Shown here: piece after piece, positions 17,833 through 25,656 of the stretch
Numbering within the stretch: position 1 is the stretch's first letter
Layout of the letters: each line of letters begins with the position of its first letter
NCBI RefSeq assembly: GCF_048066175.1
Contig: NZ_JBLTXA010000004.1
Location: 62,001-126,000, forward strand
Reading direction: 5' to 3'
Length of the DNA stretch: 64,000 bases
Origin: Niveispirillum fermenti
GTDB taxonomy: Bacteria; Pseudomonadota; Alphaproteobacteria; Azospirillales; Azospirillaceae
Position numbers and translations under genes: made by a program
Notes under the pieces: model-generated
The model's database searches: none
Told to the model about the DNA's origin: nothing
The model's input: only the letters and a program-made list of their open reading frames with translations

Positions 17833-18582
17833 TCAGTCCGAGTCTCTCACCAGGGCGCGCAGGGCGGCGACGCTGTCGCGATCGGCGCCCCTGCCCAGGC
17901 TGGCGGGTACGAAATGCCGCTGAAAGGCGGTCAGGGCCGAATCCGTCGCTTCGTCCCATGATTTCCCACGGGCGATATGGTCGTCCCATGAAATCCCATT
18001 CGATGTTACCTGATAGCCGAAGCTTTGCAGCAGGCGGGCCACCTCGTTCCCATCCCATGCCATCCCATCGGCCGGCCGCGGGTCGGGCCACAGGCCGATG
18101 CCGGCCATGGCCAGCGCCAGCCAGTCGAACTTTTCCCCCGGGTCCTGCTTGCGGGCGGGCGCGATGTCGGAATGACCCAGGACATGACGCGCCGGGATGG
18201 CGTGGGTGCGCATCAGGCTGCCGGCCAATGCCGTCACGGCGCGCATCTGCGCCTGCGGGAACGGTCGATACCCGAACTCGTGGCCGGGATTGACCAGTTC
18301 GATGCCGATCGACCGGCTGTTGATATCCCGGTCCCCCGCCCAGAACGAGGCGCCGGCATGCCAGGCGCGCCGGTCATCGGGCACAAGCTGGAAGATGCGG
18401 CCATCCTCCTCGACCAGATAATGGGCGCTGACCTCCGCCTGCGGGTCGCAGAGCCGGGCCAGCGCATCGGCGCCCGTGCGCATGCCGGTATAATGAAGGA
18501 TCAGCATGTCCGGCCCCGCCGCCGTGCGGCGCGGTCCGTGATTGGGGCTGGGATGGGAAATGATGGGCGGAAGCGAAGTCAC
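17833..18582 (-). CDS. N-acetylmuramoyl-L-alanine amidase, AmpD type
   Basis: Zinc amidase of the Amidase_2 family that cleaves the lactyl-amide bond of muropeptides, with a peptidoglycan-binding-like C-terminus. The N-terminus carries HPSPNHGPR, LILHYTGMRTGADAL with the first zinc histidine, SRSIGIELVNPGHE, and HVLGHSDIAPARKQDPGEKFDW with the remaining zinc ligands. I chose the GTG at 18582. The ATG at 18681 would add a tail made by a short DNA repeat. Between GYQV and ALTAFQRHF there is an extra segment of about 20 residues with repeated Ser-Trp-Asp, encoded by TGGG decamers. No signal peptide is seen. Confidence 0.85.
   Translation of the reverse strand: MTSLPPIISHPSPNHGPRRTAAGPDMLILHYTGMRTGADALARLCDPQAEVSAHYLVEEDGRIFQLVPDDRRAWHAGASFWAGDRDINSRSIGIELVNPGHEFGYRPFPQAQMRAVTALAGSLMRTHAIPARHVLGHSDIAPARKQDPGEKFDWLALAMAGIGLWPDPRPADGMAWDGNEVARLLQSFGYQVTSNGISWDDHIARGKSWDEATDSALTAFQRHFVPASLGRGADRDSVAALRALVRDSD
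17955..18067 (-). repeat. TGGG decamer array inside the amidase gene
   Basis: On the minus strand TGGG occurs with its T at 17998, 17988, 17968 and 17958, an exact 10 bp phase with one position (17978) missing. A second group has T at 18067, 18057 and 18052. The units ATGGGATTTC and GTGGGAAATC closely match those of the mraZ operator 1.1 kb away. The first array falls within an insertion relative to the usual amidase C-terminus. Confidence 0.6.
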
Positions 18583-18598
18583 GTGGTTGCCTGCGGCC

Positions 18599-18655
18599 CT
18601 CGGACCCGGATGGGTCCGGGATGATCCCTCGGACCTGGATGGGTTTCCGGGATGA
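18599..18655. repeat. Imperfect 29-bp tandem repeat upstream of the amidase start
   Basis: Two near-identical copies begin TCGGACC(C/T)GGATGGGT and end CCGGGATGAT. Each is partly self-complementary (CCGGA/TCCGG). They lie just upstream of the amidase GTG and downstream of the DMT exporter, and resemble short dispersed repeats of alphaproteobacteria. Confidence 0.5.
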
Positions 18656-18691
18656 TATTGTGTCCATGGTGCCGCGGGCAAGGCCGCCGGA

Positions 18692-19579
18692 TCAGACCGT
18701 GTTGCGCGCCACCACGATCTTCGGCCGGCGGATCAGGATGATGCCGACCCCGGTGATGACCAGCCCGCCGCCCACGATCAGCGCCCAGCTCATCACCTCG
18801 CCCAGCCACAGCACGCCCGACGCCACCCCGAACACGGGCACCAGCATCAGAAAGGGGATCGTCTGGTTCACGTCGTACCGCTTCACCATGGGCTGCCAGA
18901 TGGCATAGGCGACGATGGTGGACATGACGACCATGTAGGCAAAGCCCAGCCAGCCGCCCCAACTCGCATTCATCACCTGTTGCATCTGCCCGTCCTCCAG
19001 CAGCAGGCTGTAGAAAGCCAGTTGCGGTACGGCGAACAGCGCCATGTAGGCGTTCAACTGGAAAGCGTCGACGGCGCCCATCCATTTGACCTGGATGTTG
19101 GAAAAGGCGAAGGCGGCGGCGGCCAGGACGATCAGGCCCAGATGCAGCGGATCGCTGTCCCCCCCGCCGCCGCGGCTGGCGATCAGTGCCACGCCCATGA
19201 AGGCGATGCCCATGCCCACGCCCCGGCGCCAGCCCAGCGCATCCTTGAAGAAATAGGCGGCCATAAGACTGGCGAAGGGGACCTGCAGCTGGATGACGAT
19301 GCTGGCGGTGGACGCTTCCGCCCCCAGCATGCCATGCAGCATCAGGGGGAAATGCACGCCGCCCAGCACGATGGAATAGAAAAAGATCTGCCGCATCTGC
19401 CCGCGCGGCACCTTCACGAAGGGCAGCAGCAGGATCGCCACGGCGAGATAGCGCAGCGCCATGAGCAGCATGGGCGAGAATTCACCCAGCGTATAGCGGG
19501 ATACGGCGAAGTTCGTGCCCCACAGGGCCATGACGAACAGGGCCCCCAGCATGTGAACGGGTTTCATGGCGGACAACAT
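18692..19579 (-). CDS. EamA/DMT-family exporter
   Basis: Inner-membrane permease of the drug/metabolite transporter superfamily, with ten hydrophobic helices formed by two EamA repeats. The first repeat begins ALFVMALWGTNFAVSRYTLG and the second has SNIQVKWMGAVD. The final helix is followed by a basic tail (RRPKIVVARN). Members export amino acids or other metabolites, but the substrate cannot be read from sequence. The start at 19579 is an ATG. A second ATG at 19567 (MKPVHM) is equally plausible. It stands alone, transcribed away from the CAP/RTX gene. Confidence 0.85.
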   Translation of the reverse strand: MLSAMKPVHMLGALFVMALWGTNFAVSRYTLGEFSPMLLMALRYLAVAILLLPFVKVPRGQMRQIFFYSIVLGGVHFPLMLHGMLGAEASTASIVIQLQVPFASLMAAYFFKDALGWRRGVGMGIAFMGVALIASRGGGGDSDPLHLGLIVLAAAAFAFSNIQVKWMGAVDAFQLNAYMALFAVPQLAFYSLLLEDGQMQQVMNASWGGWLGFAYMVVMSTIVAYAIWQPMVKRYDVNQTIPFLMLVPVFGVASGVLWLGEVMSWALIVGGGLVITGVGIILIRRPKIVVARNTV

Positions 19580-19781
19580 CCGGCAAAAGGATCCGGCAAA
19601 AGGTCCATCACCCTATCGCCAACCGGCCGGCCGGTGCGAACGCGCAGGCAGCCACCCTGCAATGCAATATGAACCCCGTCCCGGCAATCGTCACAGGCCG
19701 GTGGGGGAACCGCCCGGGCGACGGGGGTGTTCCATCCCTTATGGGCCCTTATGGGATGATCCGTCCGGGGAGCAGAACGCC

Positions 19782-21092
19782 ATGGCCGAATTCGACGCCT
19801 ACGAGCTTTACATGCTGACGCTGATCAACCGGGCCCGGCAGGACCCGGCCGCAGCGGCGGCCTCCTTCGGCATTGACCTGAACGAAGGCCTGGCAGCGGG
19901 CCGTATCACGCCGGCGGCAAAGCAGCCCCTGGCCCCCAATGACATCCTGGCAGCAGCGGCCGAGGGGCATAGCGATTGGATGCTGGCCACGGGCAATTTC
20001 TCCCATACCGGGGCGGGCGGATCGAACCCCGGCGACCGGATGGCCGCGGCCGGTTATGATTTCCTTCGCCCCTTCACCTGGGGGGAGAATGTGTCCTGGG
20101 CGGGCACCACGGGGCCGCTGACCGCGGCGATGCTGTCGGGCTATATCGAACAGCAGCATCGCGGCCTGTTCGTCAGCCCCGGCCATCGCGTCAACCTGAT
20201 GAACGATGATTTCCGCGAGGTCGGGATCAGCCAGCAGGTGGGGCCGTTCAACGGCTACAATGCCTCCATGATCACCCAGAACTTCGCGGCGACGGGCCAG
20301 GCGCGCTTTGCCACGGGCGTGGTGTTCAATGACCTGAACGGTGACGGATTCTATAATCCGGGCGAAGGGCTGGGCGGCGTCGCCATCACCATCAACGGCC
20401 AGGTCGCGGGTCACACCTCCGCCGCGGGCGGCTATGCCGTGCCGCTGGCCACCGGGGTCTGGACCGTGGGGTTCAGCGGTGGCGGGCTGGACGGCGCCTA
20501 TTACCAGACCCTTTCCATGGCGGGCCGCAATGTCGGGCTGGATGCCAGGGCCGCGCAATTCACGCCGGTGCAGTTCCAGTCCTGGAACGATGCGGCCGGT
20601 GCCTTCGTGCCGCTGACGCCACAGCCCTATACCGGCCCCGTCCAGCATCTGGACTGGCAGTTCATCGGGACCGGTGCTGGGGAAAACCTGGCCGGCAGCG
20701 CGGGTAACGATTTCATCAACGCGGCCGGCGGCGACGACGCCGTCAATGGCGGCGCGGGGGACGATGTGCTGGACGGCGGCACGGGGTCCAACTTCCTTCA
20801 GGGCGGCCCCGGCAACGACATCTTCTTCGTGGATGGCCGCGGCGGGCAGACGAGCTGGAGCACCATCGTCGATTTCGAGCCGGGGGAGCAGGTCAGCATC
20901 TGGGGCTGGCAGCCCGGCATCAGCCGCCTGCATTGGCAGGAGGGGGCCGGCGCCGCCGGCTTTACCGGCGCCACGCTGTTTGCCGACCTGGATGGCGACG
21001 GGGGGACGGATGTGGCCGTCACCTTCACGGGCCATGTCCGGGCCACGCTGGGCACCCCCGCAGAGCTGGATGGTCTGCTCTGGCTGGCCTAA
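19782..21092 (+). CDS. Secreted CAP-domain protein with RTX repeats
   Basis: The 436 residues have three parts. Residues 1-165 form a CAP (SCP/PR1-like) domain with LTLINRARQDPAA, NDILAAAAEGHSDWM and the HTG and GENVSW motifs. Residues about 185-265 form an SdrD/carboxypeptidase-like beta domain (GVVFNDLNGDGFYNPGEGLGGV). Residues about 305-350 carry RTX calcium-binding nonapeptides such as GGAGDDVLDG. There is no N-terminal signal peptide. RTX repeats plus a C-terminal acidic/hydrophobic tail point to type I secretion. A GGGGAG ribosome site precedes the ATG. No type I exporter genes are nearby. Two TGGG boxes 10 bp apart lie 30-40 nt upstream. Confidence 0.85.
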   Translation: MAEFDAYELYMLTLINRARQDPAAAAASFGIDLNEGLAAGRITPAAKQPLAPNDILAAAAEGHSDWMLATGNFSHTGAGGSNPGDRMAAAGYDFLRPFTWGENVSWAGTTGPLTAAMLSGYIEQQHRGLFVSPGHRVNLMNDDFREVGISQQVGPFNGYNASMITQNFAATGQARFATGVVFNDLNGDGFYNPGEGLGGVAITINGQVAGHTSAAGGYAVPLATGVWTVGFSGGGLDGAYYQTLSMAGRNVGLDARAAQFTPVQFQSWNDAAGAFVPLTPQPYTGPVQHLDWQFIGTGAGENLAGSAGNDFINAAGGDDAVNGGAGDDVLDGGTGSNFLQGGPGNDIFFVDGRGGQTSWSTIVDFEPGEQVSIWGWQPGISRLHWQEGAGAAGFTGATLFADLDGDGGTDVAVTFTGHVRATLGTPAELDGLLWLA

Positions 21093-21139
21093 GCAGATTT
21101 TCCGAACTCCGCCCAGATGGGCGGGCTCGGAAAATCTGC
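21093..21139 (+). terminator. Strong hairpin after the CAP/RTX gene
   Basis: GCAGATTTTCCGA (21093-21105) pairs perfectly with TCGGAAAATCTGC (21127-21139). Inside it CCGCCC pairs with GGGCGG. It begins right after the stop codon, so it is probably the transcript end, although no long T-run follows. Confidence 0.6.
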
Positions 21140-21153
21140 AAACCATGGAGTCG

Positions 21154-21203
21154 GCAGGTTCCTCCAGGCCGGGCCATGTGTGGCCCGGCCTGGAGGAACC
21201 TGC
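21154..21203. repeat. Perfect 23-bp inverted repeat with 4-nt loop
   Basis: Bases 21154-21176 are exactly complementary to 21181-21203, with loop TGTG. The stem begins GCAGGTTCCTCC and is very GC-rich. No T-run follows on either strand. It lies only 15 nt after another long hairpin. Confidence 0.8.
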
Positions 21204-21259
21204 TTAGCCGGATGGCCCGCCTAGGCAAAAAGGCAACCCAGGCCCGCTATCCCTGGTAG

Positions 21260-21288
21260 CTTCCCAATCAATCACGCATGTGTATAGT
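21260..21288 (+). promoter_or_regulatory. Possible guaB promoter
   Basis: TATAGT at 21283-21288 is preceded by TG one base upstream (extended -10 look) and by a weak -35 around TTCCCA. It lies 120 nt before the guaB start in the intergenic region. Confidence 0.35.
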
Positions 21289-21408
21289 GCGGCGAACCTT
21301 TTGATCTGGGACATGGAACCGGCTGTCGCGCATGGGTGCGGGGCCGGGCCGGTGTCCCATAACCCGTATCCAGCGGCCCCGTCCGCCGCGCATCGGAGAA
21401 CCAGGTTC

Positions 21409-22878
21409 ATGTCCACCGCCGATCGTTTCCGCGAAGCCCTGACCTTTGACGATGTCCTGCTGGTGCCGGCGGAATCGTCGGTGATGCCGGCCGAGGTCGA
21501 TACCAAGACCCAGCTTACCAAGTCGATCCAGCTTGGCATCCCGCTATTGTCGGCGGCGATGGACACGGTGACGGAATCGGCCCTGGCCATCGCCATGGCC
21601 CAGGCCGGCGGCATCGGCGTGATCCATCGCAACATGGATATCAGCCGGCAGGCCGACGAGGTGCGGGCCGTCAAGCGCTTCGAGTCGGGGATGGTCGTCA
21701 ACCCCTACACGCTGCGCCCGGACAATACCCTGGCCGACGCGCAGGAATTGCAGCGCCGCTACCGTTTCTCCGGCTTTCCCGTCACGGATGAGGGCGGCAA
21801 GCTGGTCGGCATCCTGACCCATCGCGATGTGCGCTTCGCCACCAACCCCAACCAGCCCGTCAGCGAACTGATGACCAGGGAAGGGCTGGTCACGGTCAAG
21901 CCGGGCGTGGGCAAGGAGGAGGCCAAGCGCCTGCTGCACCAGAACCGGATCGAGAAGCTGCTGGTGGTGGACGATGCCTATCGCTGCATCGGCCTGATTA
22001 CCGTGAAGGATATCGAAAAGGCGCAAAACCACCCCAACGCCGCCAAGGACGAGGCCGGCCGCCTGCGGGCCGCCGCCGCCACGGGCACCGGGCCCGACGG
22101 GCTGGAGCGTGCGGCGGCCCTGTTCGATGCCGGCGTGGACGTGCTGGTCATCGATACCGCCCATGGCCATTCCCGCAAGGTGGCCGATCAGGTCCGCGCG
22201 GCCCGCGACCTGAAGGGCTATACCCAGATCATCGCCGGCAATGTCGCCACCGCCGACGCGGCCCTGGCCCTGATCGATGCCGGTGCGGATGCCATCAAGG
22301 TCGGTATCGGCCCCGGTTCCATCTGCACCACCCGCATCGTGGCCGGTGTGGGCGTGCCCCAGCTCACCGCCGTGCTGGATGTGGTCGCGGTCTGCGAGAA
22401 GCACGGCATTCCCGTCATCGCCGATGGTGGCATCAAATATTCCGGCGATCTGGCCAAGGCCATCGCGGCCGGTGCGTCGTGCGCCATGATGGGTGGCCTG
22501 TTCGCCGGTACCGATGAGTCTCCCGGCGAGGTCATCCTGTTCCAGGGGCGCTCCTACAAGGCTTATCGTGGCATGGGCTCCGTCGGTGCCATGGCGCGCG
22601 GCTCCGCCGACCGCTACTTCCAGGCCGAAGTGTCCAACACGCTGAAGCTGGTGCCCGAGGGCGTGGAAGGCCGTGTACCCTACAAGGGCCCGATCGGCGC
22701 CGTGGTGCATCAGCTCATCGGCGGCCTGCGCGCCTCCATGGGCTATACGGGCTGCGCCACCATCGCGGAAATGCGCACCAAGCCGCAGTTCGTGCGCATC
22801 ACCAACGCCGGCCTGCGCGAAAGCCACGTCCACGACATCACCATCACCAACGAGGCGCCGAATTACCGTCAGGGGTAA
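21409..22878 (+). CDS. guaB: IMP dehydrogenase GuaB
   Basis: Oxidises IMP to XMP with NAD, the committed step to GTP. The 489 residues form a TIM barrel interrupted by two CBS domains (about residues 95-205). The catalytic loop reads GIGPGSICTTRIVAGVGVPQ with the active cysteine, and IADGGIKYSGDLAKA and the flap GMGSVGAM follow. The ATG at 21409 gives a normal N-terminus (FREALTFDDVLLVPAESSV). An upstream in-frame extension to 21280 is not family sequence. Confidence 0.97.
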   Translation: MSTADRFREALTFDDVLLVPAESSVMPAEVDTKTQLTKSIQLGIPLLSAAMDTVTESALAIAMAQAGGIGVIHRNMDISRQADEVRAVKRFESGMVVNPYTLRPDNTLADAQELQRRYRFSGFPVTDEGGKLVGILTHRDVRFATNPNQPVSELMTREGLVTVKPGVGKEEAKRLLHQNRIEKLLVVDDAYRCIGLITVKDIEKAQNHPNAAKDEAGRLRAAAATGTGPDGLERAAALFDAGVDVLVIDTAHGHSRKVADQVRAARDLKGYTQIIAGNVATADAALALIDAGADAIKVGIGPGSICTTRIVAGVGVPQLTAVLDVVAVCEKHGIPVIADGGIKYSGDLAKAIAAGASCAMMGGLFAGTDESPGEVILFQGRSYKAYRGMGSVGAMARGSADRYFQAEVSNTLKLVPEGVEGRVPYKGPIGAVVHQLIGGLRASMGYTGCATIAEMRTKPQFVRITNAGLRESHVHDITITNEAPNYRQG

Positions 22879-23108
22879 GGGCGGCTGCGTTCAGCCCGCT
22901 TTTGCTTTCATTCCCGGTTCGGCCCGTCGGCGCTGCTTCATCCCCCGGTGCAACAGGCTTACTCTTCGAGGCTGGGGCACTGGGGCCATGATCGGTGGGG
23001 ACTGGGCGCTGTCACGCCGCACGCCGGGGGGACGTATCGGTCGCGGGGCGGGCACCGGATGCGATGCCTGATGGCCTGCCCTCCGCTCCATGACGACAGG
23101 ATGCCCCC

Positions 23109-23858
23109 ATGCACCAGATCGACAGCCCCCAGAACCCGCAATTCAAGTCCTGGTCCGGGCTGCTGGAAAGCCGTGGCATCCGTAAGCAGGGGCAGTTCCT
23201 GCTGGCGGGTCTGAAGACCGTGCCGGAGGCGCTGACGCGCTGGCCGCAGCATTTCACCCGTATCCTGATCCGCCATCCCGAATGGATCGTGGACTGGCCG
23301 TTGCCCGAGCATATCCAGCCCGTGGTGCTGGCCGGTCCCCTGTTCCGGGAACTGGACGTGTCGGGCACGGATTATCCGATCCTGGTGGGCACCCTGCCGA
23401 CCATCGGTCAGGCCGACCTGTCTCTGCCGCCGCGCGGCCTGGAACTGGTCTGCGCGCTGGGCGACCCTGCCAATCTGGGGGCGCTGCTGCGCAGCGCGGC
23501 GGCGTTTGGCGTGTCGAAGGTGATCCTGCTGGAGGAAGCGGCCCATCCCTTCCACCCGAAATGCCTGCGCGCCGCCAGCAACGCCGTCTTCACGCTGGAC
23601 ATTGTGCGCGGCGGGCGCTGGGCGGCCCTGGATCAGGCGGCGGGGCCGCTGCTGGCGCTGGATTCCGGCGGCGACGATCTGGCCACCTTCGCCTGGCCCG
23701 AGGATGCCCGTCTGATCCTGGGGGAAGAGGGGCAGGGCGTGCCGGCACAGGTGGCTGCTCAGCGTCTGACCATCGGCAATACCGGCAATGTCGAAAGCCT
23801 GAACGCCACCGTCGCCGCCTCCATCGCGCTGTTCACCTATTACGCGGGCGGGCAATGA
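23109..23858 (+). CDS. TrmH/SpoU-family RNA 2'-O-methyltransferase
   Basis: SAM-dependent methyltransferase with the trefoil-knot SPOUT fold. The N-terminal domain (residues 1-100) is of the substrate-binding type. The three family motifs are clear: GDPANLGALLRSAAAFG, LILGEEGQGVP and NVESLNATVAASIALF. The 249-residue length fits rRNA or tRNA ribose methylases, but the target nucleotide cannot be told. The stop overlaps the start of the next small gene as ATGA, so the two are co-expressed. Confidence 0.88.
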   Translation: MHQIDSPQNPQFKSWSGLLESRGIRKQGQFLLAGLKTVPEALTRWPQHFTRILIRHPEWIVDWPLPEHIQPVVLAGPLFRELDVSGTDYPILVGTLPTIGQADLSLPPRGLELVCALGDPANLGALLRSAAAFGVSKVILLEEAAHPFHPKCLRAASNAVFTLDIVRGGRWAALDQAAGPLLALDSGGDDLATFAWPEDARLILGEEGQGVPAQVAAQRLTIGNTGNVESLNATVAASIALFTYYAGGQ

Positions 23859-24133
23859 GCGGGGGGCCGGAGGAGGGGGGGCAGGCGGCCGCCCGTCCCA
23901 CCCTGGCAGCAGGGGACGGCGATGCCGCCCGTCCTGATACTGGTCCCGATCTGGCTTCCATCGCGACGGACCTGTCGGACAGTATCGCGGCGCTGTCCAC
24001 GGCCAGCGCTCTGGGCCTGCCGGACCTGCTGGCGCGCATCGACACGCTGAAGGTGCGCATCGACGCCCTGGAAGCGAAGGTCCGGGCGGAAACCGGCGAT
24101 GACCAGAAGGGGAAAACTGATACTTCCGTATAG
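23855..24133 (+). CDS. Small helical protein coupled to the SpoU methyltransferase
   Basis: A 92-residue protein of unknown function whose ATG overlaps the methyltransferase stop by 4 nt. The first 30 residues are low-complexity (Gly, Ala, Pro, Asp). Residues 32-85 form a predicted amphipathic, coiled-coil-like helix (LARIDTLKVRIDALEAKV). No membrane segment or known motif was recognised. Its position suggests a partner of the methyltransferase, but this is only contextual. Confidence 0.6.
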   Translation: MSGGPEEGGQAAARPTLAAGDGDAARPDTGPDLASIATDLSDSIAALSTASALGLPDLLARIDTLKVRIDALEAKVRAETGDDQKGKTDTSV

Positions 24134-24326
24134 GGTGAAATCCCCTAACCTGTTGACATTGCATAGCTCCTTTGTGTCTGCCACGCTGGCGGCACCCCCT
24201 TTTCGCCCTGACCTTAAGCGGGTATTCATCAATTCGTGACTACCATGCATAGTTGTAGCGTCACAGGGCGCCCTTTTGTGCCATCATGGTTAAAAGGGTG
24301 CGGGATGCTTTTCTGCGGGTATCACG

Positions 24327-24548
24327 ATGACGATCCAGGACCTGAACGACCTTCGCCGCGACATATTGTTGAAGGCGGACGAGATGCAGGCCGAGGCTGC
24401 GCGGTTTGAGCGGAGCAAGCCGGACGAGGCTGCCAATCTGCGGCGCATCGCCGACCGGCTGGCCATCTATATGCGCGACTATCTGGATGTCTCGACGGTC
24501 GACTGGCTGCCGGGCGCGGAGGGGTCGGATCACACCGGTCCGGCGTGA
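24327..24548 (+). CDS. Small coiled-coil protein of unknown function
   Basis: A 73-residue acidic protein, MTIQDLNDLRRDILLKADE at the start, predicted to be mainly helical with heptad-like leucines. Charged residues dominate and there is no membrane segment. It begins about 190 nt after the previous gene, in a region with a TTGACA at 24153. Its last 19 nt overlap the convergent thioesterase gene. Not recognised. Confidence 0.6.
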   Translation: MTIQDLNDLRRDILLKADEMQAEAARFERSKPDEAANLRRIADRLAIYMRDYLDVSTVDWLPGAEGSDHTGPA

Positions 24549-24979
24549 TCCACAAGGCGGCCGGGCACACCGGCCAGCAGCAATGCCGCCAGATCCCCGG
24601 GAATGACCCGTTTTTTCGGCAGGCCGTAGGCCGTCATCACATAGACCGTTTCCGCCACCATGACGGGCGCTCCCGACGGGACCAGCGTGAAATCGGTCAG
24701 GATCGTCAGTGAACTGCTGCCGACGCGGCCCGTGCGGATGGATTGTTCCAGCACGTCGTCGAACCGGGCGGGTCCCTTCCATTCCTTGGTCTGCTTGACC
24801 ACCATCATGTCCAGCCCGCGATCGGCCAGCCCCTGGGTGCCGCCCACCAGATGGCGCAGATATTCGGTCAGGCCGATATCGATGAAATCGCCGTAACGGG
24901 CGTTGAACACGACCTGCTGTCCATCGCATTCACCATAGCGGACACGGTGGCGGAAGCGGAACGGGGGCAATGCGGTCAT
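24530..24979 (-). CDS. Hotdog-fold acyl-CoA thioesterase
   Basis: YbgC/4HBT-type thioesterase of 149 residues. The catalytic region reads RVRYGECDGQQVVFNARYGDF, with the aspartate and the following Val-x-x-x-Tyr pattern of the family. Residues 40-55 (TEYLRHLVGGTQGLADRG) and KQTKEWKGPARFDD match the core helix and strands. It probably hydrolyses short or medium acyl-CoA in the cytoplasm. The ATG at 24979 was chosen over an upstream start that would translate the 14-bp tandem repeat. Confidence 0.83.
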   Translation of the reverse strand: MTALPPFRFRHRVRYGECDGQQVVFNARYGDFIDIGLTEYLRHLVGGTQGLADRGLDMMVVKQTKEWKGPARFDDVLEQSIRTGRVGSSSLTILTDFTLVPSGAPVMVAETVYVMTAYGLPKKRVIPGDLAALLLAGVPGRLVDHAGPV

Positions 24980-24990
24980 CCGGGGTCCAT

Positions 24991-25074
24991 CCTGAAGCGT
25001 TTGGCCTGAAGCGTTTGGCCTGAAGCGTTTGGCCTGAAGCGTTTGGCCTGAAGCCTGTGGCCTGAAGCATGCGG
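24991..25074. repeat. Six 14-bp tandem repeats upstream of the thioesterase
   Basis: CCTGAAGCGTTTGG is repeated four times without change from 24991 to 25046. Two variants follow, ending CTGTGG and ATGCGG, to 25074. The array ends 12 nt before the thioesterase start, on its upstream side, where its promoter should be. The copy number may vary between strains. Confidence 0.9.
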
Positions 25075-25169
25075 TGTCCGGATGGGCCGGAAGGCAGGCA
25101 CTTGTCAAGGATGGAGCCGTTTGCGGCTGCTCATGGGCTTATGCTTTCCTGACCGGCGGCGGCCGGTGG

Positions 25170-25580
25170 TCAGGCCGACAGGGCGCCCAGCACCTCCACG
25201 AAATTGGCGCTGGAGAAGACGCCGATGGACCGGCCGTCCGCCACTTCATGCAGGCTGACACCCGTCACGGTGAAGGGCTTGCCGCTGGGCTCGATACCGA
25301 AGATGGGCTTTATATGTCGGCCTTTGATGGCATAGGCGATGGCGAACCCCTGCTCACTGGCAAAGGCCGAACGCACCTCGAATTCAAGATCGGCGAAGGC
25401 GTCGATCTGTGCCTGCAGCAGATCGACCACGGCATCCGGCCCGTCGGCCGGCCGCAGCGGGTTGCGGCACAGGAAGGCCGTTGAAAGGATATCCCGCAGC
25501 AAGGTGAAATCGCCCTTGTAGGCGTCGATATACATCTGCGTGAAACGCTGCGCGATCTGACTGGATGTCGGGTTGGACAT
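25170..25580 (-). CDS. SnoaL/NTF2-fold protein
   Basis: A 136-residue cytoplasmic protein of the SnoaL-like (nuclear transport factor 2) superfamily: QRFTQMYIDAYKGDFTLLRDI at the start, then FLCRNPLRPADG, LEFEVRSAFASE and FTVTGVSLHEV. Family members are small-molecule isomerases, hydrolases or simple binding proteins, so no reaction can be assigned. It is the last gene of a run reading TonB receptor, SnoaL-like and oxidoreductase, all on the same strand, so it probably acts on the same compound. Confidence 0.75.
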   Translation of the reverse strand: MSNPTSSQIAQRFTQMYIDAYKGDFTLLRDILSTAFLCRNPLRPADGPDAVVDLLQAQIDAFADLEFEVRSAFASEQGFAIAYAIKGRHIKPIFGIEPSGKPFTVTGVSLHEVADGRSIGVFSSANFVEVLGALSA

Positions 25581-25656
25581 GGGTTTCGTCCTGCGCTTGT
25601 GAAGGGGCAAGGCTGCCGGACGGCTGGCGGGCCGCCCGGCAGCATCGCATGGGGGA

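Noticed and set aside
22891..23091. 66-residue minus-strand frame in the guaB-methyltransferase gap
   Set aside because: Arg/Pro-rich, no ribosome site or known sequence, likely a chance frame of GC-rich DNA.
22879..23108. Riboswitch or promoter signal in the guaB downstream gap
   Set aside because: No conserved RNA motif and no clear -35/-10 pair found.
24980..25108. N-terminal extension of the thioesterase through the 14-bp repeats
   Set aside because: It would translate a tandem repeat with no counterpart in hotdog thioesterases.
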